A stretch of 5,705 bases of DNA from an uncultured Bacteroidales bacterium (GTDB lineage: Bacteria; Bacteroidota; Bacteroidia; Bacteroidales; UBA932), in NCBI GenBank assembly GCA_947305045.1, contig CAMZCW010000153.1, forward strand, positions 1 to 5,705, in the 5' to 3' direction. Positions 1 to 5,705 of the stretch are shown piece after piece. Below the pieces are notes generated by a model. The model had not been told where the DNA came from. It searched no databases and saw only the letters and a list, made by a program, of their open reading frames with translations. The position numbers and the translations under genes are program-made. Numbering within the stretch: the stretch's first letter is position 1; every line of letters begins with the position of its first letter.

Positions 1-1173
1 GTTTTCTTCCAGGTTGATGTTGGTGGTGTAGTTGCTGCTCCACGGCGGGGTGAGGTTCTCGTTCCACAGTCCTTGCAGGGTGGCCGGGATTCCTTCCGTG
101 CGGGAGCTGGCGATAAGCAGGTATCGGCCATACTGGAAGTACAGGGCTTCCAGTTCCGGGTTGGCTTCTCCTTCTGCGTAACGCAGGAGCTGCCGGTCCG
201 TGGGGAGTAAGCGGATGCTGTCCGGCGTAGCGCCCAGGTGCAGCTGCACGCGGTCAAAGAGGGCTTTGTAGTCCTTTGTGTGGGCGTTTTCAAGCTTACG
301 CCAGCCTTTGGCGGCAGCCTGTTGCGCCAGGTGCAGGGAGGCCTGCTTGTACTCCCGGCCTTCCCGCACGGGGTCTTTGTCAAAACCGTTGAAACTGGTG
401 CGGTTGGCTACTACCACCAGGGCTTCCCTGGGGCCGTCAATCACCAGGGCTCCCTCCCGGGCCTGTGCCTGCTCGCAAAAAACGGTGGTGCGGAAGTGGA
501 TGCCCCGGTCCGGGCTGTAGGTGGCGTGCTGATTTACAGGGATATAGGCCGGAATATCGTGCCAGGCGGCATAGCCGTCGGCCAGGAGCAAATGTTGCCG
601 GGCCTCTATGGTATTGGGCTGGGGGGAATGGAGACGGAGGGTGGCCCGGATGGGCGCTTCGCTGCGCAGGCGGAGCACAATCACGGAGTCCGGGGCACTT
701 ACCAGGTACTGACAGGTGAAGGTCCTCCCGTCCCGGCGGTAACGCACGGTGGCCTGCGCCTGAGAGATGTCCAACATGCGCTGGTATTCCGTTATTTGCG
801 CGCCTTCCGGGTAGGTGATTTCCAGGCTGCCTAGCGGCTGGTAACTGTTGCTGTATCGTCCCTGCAGATGCCGTTGCAGGGCGTCGGCCCGGCGGTAGTC
901 TTCCTGCTCCAGCGCCTCGCGTACCAAGGGAAGCCAGGCAGCCGGTGCAGCGGTGTCCTGGAAAGGCTCGCCGGTCCATAAGGTAATGTCGTTCAGGGAA
1001 ATACGGTCCTTTTGTGTGCCGCCGTACACCATGGCGCCCAGTTGTCCGTTTCCCAGCGGTAAGGCCTCTTCAAAAAAAACCGCCGGCTCTCCGTAATGCA
1101 ACGAGAGCGACGGCTGGGGGGAGCAGGCCAGGGCCAGCATGCCTCCCAGAAGAAGCAGCTTATGGGCGTTCAT
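1..1173 (-). CDS. GH95 family alpha-L-fucosidase/alpha-L-galactosidase lipoprotein, N-terminal part (C-terminus beyond window)
   Basis: The frame is open for 391 codons from ATG 1173-1171 to the window edge. GH95 enzymes remove terminal alpha-L-fucose, or in some members alpha-L-galactose, from glycans by an inverting mechanism. Residues 1-17 form a lipoprotein signal: Lys5, a Leu/Gly-rich core and lipobox LALAC with Cys17. There is no Asp at +2, so outer-membrane attachment is expected. The family's N-terminal domain follows, with LPLGNGQLGAMVYG (38-51) and ISLNDITLWTGEP (58-70). Near the edge are LQGLWNENLTPPW (about 363-375) and YTTNIN (382-387), the start of the catalytic (alpha/alpha)6 barrel. 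By family knowledge, Asn385 and Asn387 match the two asparagines that activate water in bifidobacterial AfcA; the catalytic acid lies outside the window. Family members are usually about 750-850 residues, so roughly half is present. The start lies one base after the upp stop. The family call is firm; the sugar specificity is not. Confidence 0.93.
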   Translation of the reverse strand, partial: MNAHKLLLLGGMLALACSPQPSLSLHYGEPAVFFEEALPLGNGQLGAMVYGGTQKDRISLNDITLWTGEPFQDTAAPAAWLPLVREALEQEDYRRADALQRHLQGRYSNSYQPLGSLEITYPEGAQITEYQRMLDISQAQATVRYRRDGRTFTCQYLVSAPDSVIVLRLRSEAPIRATLRLHSPQPNTIEARQHLLLADGYAAWHDIPAYIPVNQHATYSPDRGIHFRTTVFCEQAQAREGALVIDGPREALVVVANRTSFNGFDKDPVREGREYKQASLHLAQQAAAKGWRKLENAHTKDYKALFDRVQLHLGATPDSIRLLPTDRQLLRYAEGEANPELEALYFQYGRYLLIASSRTEGIPATLQGLWNENLTPPWSSNYTTNINLEEN

Positions 1174-1174
1174 T

Positions 1175-1804
1175 TTACTTGGTGCCGAAGATGCGGTCGC
1201 CGGCGTCTCCCAAACCGGGAACAATGTAGGCGTTCTCGTTCAGGCGCTCATCTACCGCGGCAACGTAAATATCCACGTCCGGGTGCTCCTGCTGTACTTT
1301 GGCGATGCCTTCCGGTGCGGCTACCAGGCACATGAGGCGGATGTTCTTGCAGCCGCGCTCCTTGAGCATGGCAATGCCGTCGCAGGCGCTGCCACCGGTG
1401 GCCAGCATGGGATCCGTGAGGATAACCAGGCGGTTTTCGATGTCTTTGGGCAGCTTGCAGAAATAGACCACAGGCTTATGGGTTTCTTCGTCGCGGTAAA
1501 GGCCGATATGACCCACCTTGGCCACGGGCAGCAGGCTCAACAGGCCGTCCACCATGCCTATACCGGCGCGCAGGATGGGGACGATGGCCAGCTTGCGGCC
1601 GTTTACCATCTTGGCGGTCATGGGGCAGATGGGCGTTTCAATCTGCACATCCATGAGGGCGATGTCACGGGTGACTTCGTAGCCCATCAGCATGGCAATT
1701 TCTTTCAGAAGTTCACGGAAATCCTTGGAGCCGGTTTCCTTCATTCGCATGATCGTGAGCTTGTGCTGGACCATGGGGTGGTCGATAACGTGGAGTTGAC
1801 TCAT
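1175..1804 (-). CDS. upp: Uracil phosphoribosyltransferase
   Basis: This 209-residue cytoplasmic enzyme converts uracil and PRPP to UMP and pyrophosphate in pyrimidine salvage; the length is normal for the family. ILRAG at 77-81 is a conserved family segment. The PRPP-binding loop is [14 protein letters not shown] at 127-140, with Asp131 and the GG pair. The C-terminal uracil-binding segment is [16 protein letters not shown] at 193-208, essentially intact. The ATG at 1804-1802 sits about 20 bases downstream of the predicted transcription start, giving a short leader with no obvious Shine-Dalgarno sequence, as is usual in Bacteroidota. The stop TAA and one A precede the ATG of the GH95 gene, so the two are probably co-transcribed and may be translationally coupled. 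It reads divergently from the plus-strand operon. No anomalies are visible. Confidence 0.98.
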   Translation of the reverse strand: MSQLHVIDHPMVQHKLTIMRMKETGSKDFRELLKEIAMLMGYEVTRDIALMDVQIETPICPMTAKMVNGRKLAIVPILRAGIGMVDGLLSLLPVAKVGHIGLYRDEETHKPVVYFCKLPKDIENRLVILTDPMLATGGSACDGIAMLKERGCKNIRLMCLVAAPEGIAKVQQEHPDVDIYVAAVDERLNENAYIVPGLGDAGDRIFGTK

Positions 1805-1828
1805 AGTAATAATAATGGTTCAAACGTT

Positions 1829-1860
1829 CAAAGTTACAGATTTGGGCCGACTTTCGCAAA
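1829..1860 (-). promoter_or_regulatory. Bacteroidota-type promoter for upp and the GH95 gene
   Basis: On the minus strand, TTTG (1860-1857) is followed after exactly 20 bases by TAACTTTG (1836-1829). Both match the Bacteroidota sigma-factor consensus of -33 TTTG and -7 TAnnTTTG with no mismatch. Transcription should begin around 1822-1825, about 20 bases before the upp ATG. No attenuator or riboswitch fits in so short a leader. Confidence 0.7.
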
Positions 1861-1945
1861 AGAAATCCGAACTATCACCGCGCCGCAGCCCGGAGATACT
1901 CTCCTCCCGTGCCGATTTTTTTGGCATTTGGCCCTGAAAAAAGGT

Positions 1946-1977
1946 ATTGCACGGGGGCGGTTTTTTTATTACCTTCG
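1946..1977 (+). promoter_or_regulatory. Probable Bacteroidota-type promoter for the three-gene plus-strand operon
   Basis: ATTG (1946-1949), 20 bases, then TACCTTCG (1970-1977). Each element has one mismatch to the TTTG / TAnnTTTG consensus, and the spacer equals that of the opposing upp promoter. A T-rich run (1961-1967) precedes the -7 element, and the position gives a leader of about 14 bases before ATG 1998. It is weaker than the upp promoter by match, but position and spacing support it. Confidence 0.5.
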
Positions 1978-1997
1978 CATGGTTAAAACGAGCGAAT

Positions 1998-3581
1998 ATG
2001 CAAGAACTTAGCAAAGGTAAAAAAACAGCGCTTATCTGGACGGGGGGCATTCTGGGGGGGATGATCCTGCTCGGATGCATCGTCAATGTGGTAGCCAGGC
2101 AGCAACTCAGGCAGGCCCTGGCCAATATTCCCGGCGCTGAAGTCCATATCGGCCGTATCCATCTTTCCCTGCTTGCGGGCAATATCGAGCTCAAGAAGGT
2201 GGACTTTGCCCTCCGCGACACCACCGATGCCGGACCGGACATGGAAGGAAACATACAATCCATCAAATTGCAGCACGTGCACTGGCTCCGCCTTCGCAAA
2301 GGCGAAGCCCGGGCAGACCGCCTGCTTATCCGGGAGCCAGTCGCCCAGGTGCTCCTCAAAGCCCCCAAAAAGGAGGAACCGGACACTTCCCAGGCGCAGG
2401 CATCCTTCCTGAAAAAGGTATTCCTATCAGCGTTTAAGGTGGAAAACGGGAAGGTCCAACTGCGCAGCAAGGCGGATTCCACCCGGGCATCGGCACAGAA
2501 AATCAACTTCTCCGTAAGCGAAATTGACCTGAACCTTCCGGATGCCGCTTTTGCTTTCAATGACAGCACTTACCGCTTGTCTGTGGACAGCCTGGACTAC
2601 CGGGATGCGCCGGGCCTGTCCCGCAGCCGGATTGCTCACCTGGAAACCACCGACGCCGGCCCTGTGGAAGCCCTGGGCCTCCACCTGTATAACTGCGTAC
2701 CTCCGGAGCAGGTGGCGGAGCGCATGGGCAAGGTTGCGGCCATGTGGTACGATGTCCGGCTGGACAGCGTGGCTACCAGTTCCATCAACATTCCCCGCCT
2801 GATCAGGGACAAGCGCATTGACATAGACTCCATTCATATGGTAGGAACCAAAGCCACCATTCTCCAGGATGACCGCTATCCGCCGGCTGTTCCCTATCCC
2901 ACCTTGCAGGAAGGTGTCAACAGCGTGGGCATGCCCCTGACTATCAAGCAAATCGATGCAAGATTCAAGGTTTTTTCCTTCATTTGGGAGACCACGCATA
3001 TCAACCGCGGCACCTTCCCCATGAACCAGGTATCCTTGTTGCTGAAATCCGTGAGCAACGCTCCCGGCAACGTAATGGCGATGACCCTGAAAACCGGACG
3101 TCCCAACCACGGCCGCCTGAATCTCACCGTGTACACCAAGAACGACAAGCAGGAAACCACCTGGGGAAAGATGAAAGTCACGAATTTGGAAGCCGCCAAA
3201 TTGGATGGGTTCACCCGTCCGCTGTTTGGTGCCACGGTGGAGGCCAATTTCCACCAGATTGACTGTGAATTCAAGGGCGATAAACACCAGATGGAAACGG
3301 AATTCTGCATGCAGTATGACCACTTGTCGGTAAAGGCCTGGGACGACGCATCGGCCCCCATCCAGTTTGTGGCGCAAAATAGCGGCCTGGCCACTTTCCT
3401 GGCTAACCTCCTGCTGCCCAAGGCCAATCCCGCCTCCCCCTGGACAGAGCCCAAGGAGGTGGAATTCAGCGTTAAACGCAACCCCATGCAGCCTTACCCG
3501 ACCTATCTGGTCCAGAATCTCACCAACGGCATGCTTCACACCCTGCTTCCCGGCGGGAAAGTTCGCTCCTCAAAAAAATAA
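1998..3581 (+). CDS. AsmA/DUF748-like envelope protein with one N-terminal membrane segment
   Basis: This 527-residue protein has a basic N-terminus (KGKK, 6-9) and one hydrophobic segment at about 11-33, predicted to anchor it with the rest in the periplasm. The remainder is rich in short alternating beta-strand patterns. These include RIHLSLLAGNIELKKVDFAL (53-72), FKVENGKVQLRSK (146-158), INFSVSEIDLNL (169-180) and RIDIDSIHMVGTKATILQD (273-291). This 'scaffold strand plus ENGKV' style is seen in AsmA-like/DUF748 proteins, relatives of which shape outer-membrane biogenesis or lipid transfer. No catalytic motif is visible. ATG 1998 is chosen over an in-frame TTG at 1947, because the TTG lies inside the promoter and only ATG gives a normal signal-anchor start. 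The next gene begins 15 bases after the stop. The family assignment rests on pattern and topology only; it could instead be a lineage-specific protein of unknown function. Confidence 0.85.
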   Translation: MQELSKGKKTALIWTGGILGGMILLGCIVNVVARQQLRQALANIPGAEVHIGRIHLSLLAGNIELKKVDFALRDTTDAGPDMEGNIQSIKLQHVHWLRLRKGEARADRLLIREPVAQVLLKAPKKEEPDTSQAQASFLKKVFLSAFKVENGKVQLRSKADSTRASAQKINFSVSEIDLNLPDAAFAFNDSTYRLSVDSLDYRDAPGLSRSRIAHLETTDAGPVEALGLHLYNCVPPEQVAERMGKVAAMWYDVRLDSVATSSINIPRLIRDKRIDIDSIHMVGTKATILQDDRYPPAVPYPTLQEGVNSVGMPLTIKQIDARFKVFSFIWETTHINRGTFPMNQVSLLLKSVSNAPGNVMAMTLKTGRPNHGRLNLTVYTKNDKQETTWGKMKVTNLEAAKLDGFTRPLFGATVEANFHQIDCEFKGDKHQMETEFCMQYDHLSVKAWDDASAPIQFVAQNSGLATFLANLLLPKANPASPWTEPKEVEFSVKRNPMQPYPTYLVQNLTNGMLHTLLPGGKVRSSKK

Positions 3582-3596
3582 CAACCTTGCTTGACG

Positions 3597-4925
3597 ATGA
3601 ATAAAAAGAACCTCGGCCGACTTGCGCTCTGCACGCTGATTCTCGCCCTGTTGGGCGGATGCCTGTACCTGAACACCCTCACGCCCATCATTACAGGCTA
3701 TGCCGCCAAGAATCTGGCATCGGCCGTGTTTGTATCGGGCCGCAACCAGCAGGACGTAGAGCAGCTGGACCTGAATTTCTCCTTTATCAAGTACACCCGC
3801 AACAAGGTGGATTACGCCTCCAAGACGGTTACGAGCCGATTCCTGTGGGCATCGTCCACCGCCGCCTACCGCGAAGGATACGGTGTCACCCTGCTTCGGG
3901 GAAGGGATAAAGACGCTTTTTTGGCACAAACCTACCCGCTCCCGAAGGTGGCCGCCTACGAAGAAACCCTCCAGTGGGGCGATTCAGCAGAAATAGCCTG
4001 CCTGGAGCCTCTTGCCAAGGCGTTTGTGGACGACAAAGCCTACAACGGAACCCCCTTCGCCTTCGTCGTGCTGCACAAAGGAAAACTGGTGGCCGAACGT
4101 TACGGGAAAGGCATTACGCCGGAAACCAAGCTCCTGAGCTGGAGCATGGGGAAAAGTTTTGCCAGCGCCATCGCGGGCGTCATGGTGGGCGACTCCCTGG
4201 TGAGCCTTCACGCACCTATGGACATTCCCCAGTGGCAGGCCGATGAACGCAAAAACATCACCCTGAACAACCTGCTGCAAATGCAGAGCGGCCTGCAATG
4301 GAACGAAGACTACGGCAACCGGTCCGACGTAAACCTCATGCTGCACCGGGAGGAGGACATGGGGCTGTTCGCCCTGAACAAACCGTTGGAGCATGCGCCC
4401 GGCACCCACTGGTATTACTCCAGCGGCACCACCAACATTGTAATGCGTTATCTGCGCAGCCGATTTGACAGTGACCAGGCCTTCCTCACCTACCTGCGGG
4501 AACGCCTCTTTGGACCGCTGCACATTGCCAATCCGTACTTTGAGCACGACATGAGCGGAACCCCCGTAGGCTCCTCCTACCTATACGTGACCGCCCGCGA
4601 CTTTGCCCGCTTCGGACAGATGTATCTGGACGATGGTTGCGCGAACGGCCAGCGTATCCTGCCGGAGGGCTGGGTGGAATATACGGCAACCCCCGCCTCC
4701 GCCAGTGAGGGCCGCTATGGCGCCTTCTTCTGGCTCAATCGTTGCAAGGTATGCCCGGACGTCCCGGAAGACATGTTCTCCTGCAATGGCCACGACGGCC
4801 AGCAGATTTACATCATACCGTCCAAGGATTTGGTGGTGGTGGTTCTGGGCTACTCGCCCAAACGTTGTATTGACTTCAATGCCCTGCTCAAGGACATTAT
4901 GGAGAAAACAGAAGATGGAAGATAA
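3597..4925 (+). CDS. Serine hydrolase of the class C beta-lactamase/NylB-like family, probable lipoprotein
   Basis: The 442-residue product starts with MNKKN, a hydrophobic run and LLGGC (Cys22), a plausible lipobox; a simple membrane anchor is the alternative. The catalytic domain covers about 125-435. The nucleophile motif is SMGK, with Ser183 and Lys186, inside LLSWSMGKSFASAIAG. LLQMQSGLQWNEDYGNRSD (about 226-244) and HWYYSSGTTN follow, where Tyr274-Ser275-Ser276 stands in for the Tyr-x-Asn motif of AmpC. Then come RDFARFGQMYLDDG and GHDGQQIYI, with His399-Asp400-Gly401 in place of KTG. These features fit the COG1680 branch that includes 6-aminohexanoate-dimer hydrolase, whose members cleave amide or ester bonds; the natural substrate here is unknown and resistance to beta-lactams should not be assumed. 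Residues 23-125 match nothing I know. ATG 3597 is preferred to TTG 3591, six bases upstream. It overlaps the next gene by 11 bases. Confidence 0.92.
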   Translation: MNKKNLGRLALCTLILALLGGCLYLNTLTPIITGYAAKNLASAVFVSGRNQQDVEQLDLNFSFIKYTRNKVDYASKTVTSRFLWASSTAAYREGYGVTLLRGRDKDAFLAQTYPLPKVAAYEETLQWGDSAEIACLEPLAKAFVDDKAYNGTPFAFVVLHKGKLVAERYGKGITPETKLLSWSMGKSFASAIAGVMVGDSLVSLHAPMDIPQWQADERKNITLNNLLQMQSGLQWNEDYGNRSDVNLMLHREEDMGLFALNKPLEHAPGTHWYYSSGTTNIVMRYLRSRFDSDQAFLTYLRERLFGPLHIANPYFEHDMSGTPVGSSYLYVTARDFARFGQMYLDDGCANGQRILPEGWVEYTATPASASEGRYGAFFWLNRCKVCPDVPEDMFSCNGHDGQQIYIIPSKDLVVVVLGYSPKRCIDFNALLKDIMEKTEDGR

Positions 4926-5301
4926 AAACTTCACCACGCAAGAACTCGCGCAGTACAAGAAAAACTTCAACGAGAAGGACTTTTGGAAAAAGCTGCGCAG
5001 GATGGCCTACAAAGTGGGCTCCAAGATGATTTACTATGCCCTGGTGCTCTACTACACCTTTACGGACGAGAACACCCCCGCCCGGTATAAGGCCGTCATC
5101 GCCGGTGCCCTTGGCTATTTTATCCTGCCGCTGGACTTTATCCCCGACTTCTTTCCTTTCACCGGCATGGCCGACGACTGGGCGGCGCTGCTGGCCGCCG
5201 TCACATACGTAGCCACGGCCATCACCCCGGACATCAAGGCCCGGGCCCAGCTCAAACTGCAGGACTGGTTCTCCAACCCGGATTTGGGCGACCTTCGTTA
5301 A
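4915..5301 (+). CDS. YkvA/DUF1232 family small membrane protein
   Basis: The 128-residue product has a charged N-terminal region (1-36) rich in Lys, Asp and Glu. Residues 37-49 and 59-73 are hydrophobic. The family signature LPLDFIPDFFPFTGMADDW lies at 71-89, with Asp74, Pro77, Asp78, Gly84 and the Asp87-Asp88 pair. A further hydrophobic stretch runs to about 102, and a short hydrophilic tail follows (103-128). DUF1232 proteins are widespread and still have no settled biochemical role. The start ATG 4915 lies inside the serine hydrolase gene, 11 bases before that gene's stop ends, which favours translational coupling; no other ATG between it and the motif gives a typical length. It is the last gene of the operon, with a strong hairpin 86 bases downstream. 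The family call is secure because of the signature; the function is not known. Confidence 0.92.
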   Translation: MEDKNFTTQELAQYKKNFNEKDFWKKLRRMAYKVGSKMIYYALVLYYTFTDENTPARYKAVIAGALGYFILPLDFIPDFFPFTGMADDWAALLAAVTYVATAITPDIKARAQLKLQDWFSNPDLGDLR

Positions 5302-5322
5302 AGCCGGTATGTGGTCGGGAAG

Positions 5323-5354
5323 AACAGTCCTTTCCAGCACAGAAGAAGGCTGTT
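5323..5354 (+). other. Possible stem-loop in the 3' untranslated region
   Basis: AACAG (5323-5327) and CCTT (5329-5332) can pair with CTGTT (5350-5354) and AAGG (5346-5349), giving nine pairs with T5328 bulged and a 13-base loop. No T-tract follows, so it is not a normal terminator. It may stabilise the end of the mRNA or be chance. Confidence 0.2.
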
Positions 5355-5386
5355 GAATGGGAGGGGCTGTAAGTCTGGTCGTTACA

Positions 5387-5422
5387 AAAAATCGTCTATG
5401 TAATAGCACATAGACGATTTTT
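5387..5422. terminator. Perfect 15-bp hairpin with A- and T-tracts, probable bidirectional terminator
   Basis: Left arm 5387-5401 (AAAAATCGTCTATGT) and right arm 5408-5422 pair without mismatch around a 6-base loop AATAGC. The stem base is a five-base A-tract on the left and a five-base T-tract on the right, so either strand gives a stem followed by U residues. It lies 85 bases past the stop of the YkvA gene and is the only strong terminator candidate for the operon. Short extra complementarity (TGGT 5376-5379 with ACCA 5427-5430) flanks it. Confidence 0.7.
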
Positions 5423-5505
5423 GATAACCAGCTAATAGTCAGCCGCTTATATTTTACGCCTAGTGCTCTTGCAAAAGAGGTGTGCCAAGACCACTATCTT
5501 AACCC

Positions 5506-5590
5506 CTCGTCCTCAAAATAGCTCGTTTTTAAGGACGAGAGAGGTGAAATGGGCATTTCGTCCTCAAAAACGGGGCAAAACAAGGATGAG
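5506..5590. repeat. Two related hairpin units, 51-base period
   Basis: Unit 1: 5506-5513 (CTCGTCCT) pairs with 5532-5539 (AGGACGAG). After one C/A mismatch, 5515-5518 AAAA pairs with 5527-5530 TTTT, leaving an 8-base loop. Unit 2: 5557-5564 pairs with 5583-5590 with two G-T pairs, again around an 18-base interior. The units share TCGTCCTCAAAA (5507-5518 and 5558-5569) and AAGGAYGAGA (5531-5540 and 5582-5591), all offset by exactly 51 bases, while the segments between have diverged. Paired conservation of both arms suggests duplication of a structured element. A short palindrome GAAAT-GGGC-ATTTC (5546-5559) sits between them. I cannot assign it to a named repeat family. Confidence 0.65.
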
Positions 5591-5607
5591 ATTTCGCGGA
5601 GCGACAC

Positions 5608-5655
5608 CCTGTCACCCCCTATAAACAAAAAACCATCACAACGGGCTGTGACGGG
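5608..5655. repeat. Long-range inverted repeat with a nested short hairpin
   Basis: CCTGTCAC (5608-5615) can pair with GTGACGGG (5648-5655), eight pairs including one G-T, around a 32-base A-rich interior. A competing local hairpin, TCACA (5636-5640) with TGTGA (5647-5651), shares part of the right arm. Alternative pairing like this can mark a regulatory leader or protein-binding site, but the short arms mean chance is not excluded. Confidence 0.35.
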
Positions 5656-5705
5656 TATATAGAGAGTTTTGTCTGTGAGATTGATCGTAGTCAATCAAGA
5701 CATAT

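Larger units (their letters stand above)
5423..5705. other. Non-coding, lower-GC, hairpin-rich tail; no supported gene
   Basis: No frame here gives a convincing protein. G+C is about 44% by hand count (5401-5705), against mid-50s in sampled gene lines. Besides the repeats listed separately, it holds a small hairpin with a GNRA-type loop, CTCTT-GCAA-AAGAG (5466-5479). I see no tRNA, rRNA, CRISPR array or full Bacteroidota promoter. It may be the flank of a mobile or repeated element, or the leader of a gene beyond the right edge. Confidence 0.45.

Noticed and set aside
238..834. 198-codon plus-strand frame
   Set aside because: Antisense to the GH95 frame, whose motifs are clear over the whole 391 codons.
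1911..1927. TGCC ... GGCA hairpin near a T-run as an operon terminator
   Set aside because: Only four base pairs, and there is no upstream plus-strand or downstream minus-strand gene for it to terminate.
1947..1997. Upstream TTG start for the AsmA-like gene
   Set aside because: It would place the first 17 codons inside the promoter and after no leader; ATG 1998 gives a standard basic N-terminus and membrane anchor.
1139..2011. 290-codon plus-strand frame
   Set aside because: Antisense to upp, which is an unmistakable complete family member; the His/Gly/Val-rich translation is typical of a reverse-strand shadow.
1820..2569. 249-codon minus-strand frame
   Set aside because: Antisense to the AsmA-like gene start and crosses both promoters; Ser/Arg-rich low-information translation.
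2427..3539. 370-codon minus-strand frame
   Set aside because: Lies entirely antisense to the AsmA-like gene, which has a coherent signal anchor, strand pattern and operon spacing; a long antisense frame is common in GC-rich codons.
5506..5590. CRISPR-like direct repeats
   Set aside because: Only two units, imperfect, no uniform spacers and no cas genes; the shared parts are hairpin arms.
5494..5694. 66-codon minus-strand frame in the right tail
   Set aside because: It starts with TTG, has no promoter match in the visible upstream bases, and its repeated FEDE peptide arises from the 51-base DNA repeat. The protein looks unlike any family I know, so I treat the frame as non-coding.

Overview
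The window looks like chromosomal DNA from a member of the Bacteroidota, most likely a carbohydrate-degrading Bacteroidales. Three things point there. The GH95 glycosidase carries a lipoprotein signal. Two promoters fit the Bacteroidota pattern (TTTG, about 20 bases, TAnnTTTG). The start codons lack clear Shine-Dalgarno sequences. Sampled coding lines have mid-50s percent G+C, which would suit a high-GC Bacteroidales such as the Alistipes group, but genus cannot be fixed from this sequence.

Left part, minus strand (1-1804): upp (uracil phosphoribosyltransferase, 1175-1804) is followed after one base by the N-terminal 391 codons of a GH95 family lipoprotein (1-1173), which runs off the left edge. 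A well-matched promoter lies in front of upp and probably drives both. The pairing of a pyrimidine-salvage enzyme with an exported L-fucosidase/L-galactosidase-type enzyme is odd.

Middle and right part, plus strand (1998-5301): three tightly packed genes form a probable operon. They encode an AsmA/DUF748-like protein with one N-terminal membrane segment, a probable lipoprotein serine hydrolase of the class C beta-lactamase/6-aminohexanoate-dimer hydrolase (NylB-like) group, and a small YkvA/DUF1232 membrane protein. The second and third genes overlap by 11 bases. The operon starts from a divergent promoter in the 193-base gap shared with upp. It ends before a perfect 15-bp hairpin at 5387-5422 that resembles a bidirectional terminator. 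All three products are predicted to act at or in the cell envelope; their shared job is not known.

Right tail (5302-5705): I find no convincing gene. From about 5387 on it is poorer in G+C (about 44% by hand count over 5401-5705) and dense in inverted repeats, including two related hairpin units spaced exactly 51 bases apart. This is the least explained part of the window and may be the flank of a mobile or repeated element. I found no clear new multi-gene defence or mobile system; the most interesting leads are the GH95 specificity residue, the upp-GH95 coupling, the envelope operon and the hairpin-rich tail.
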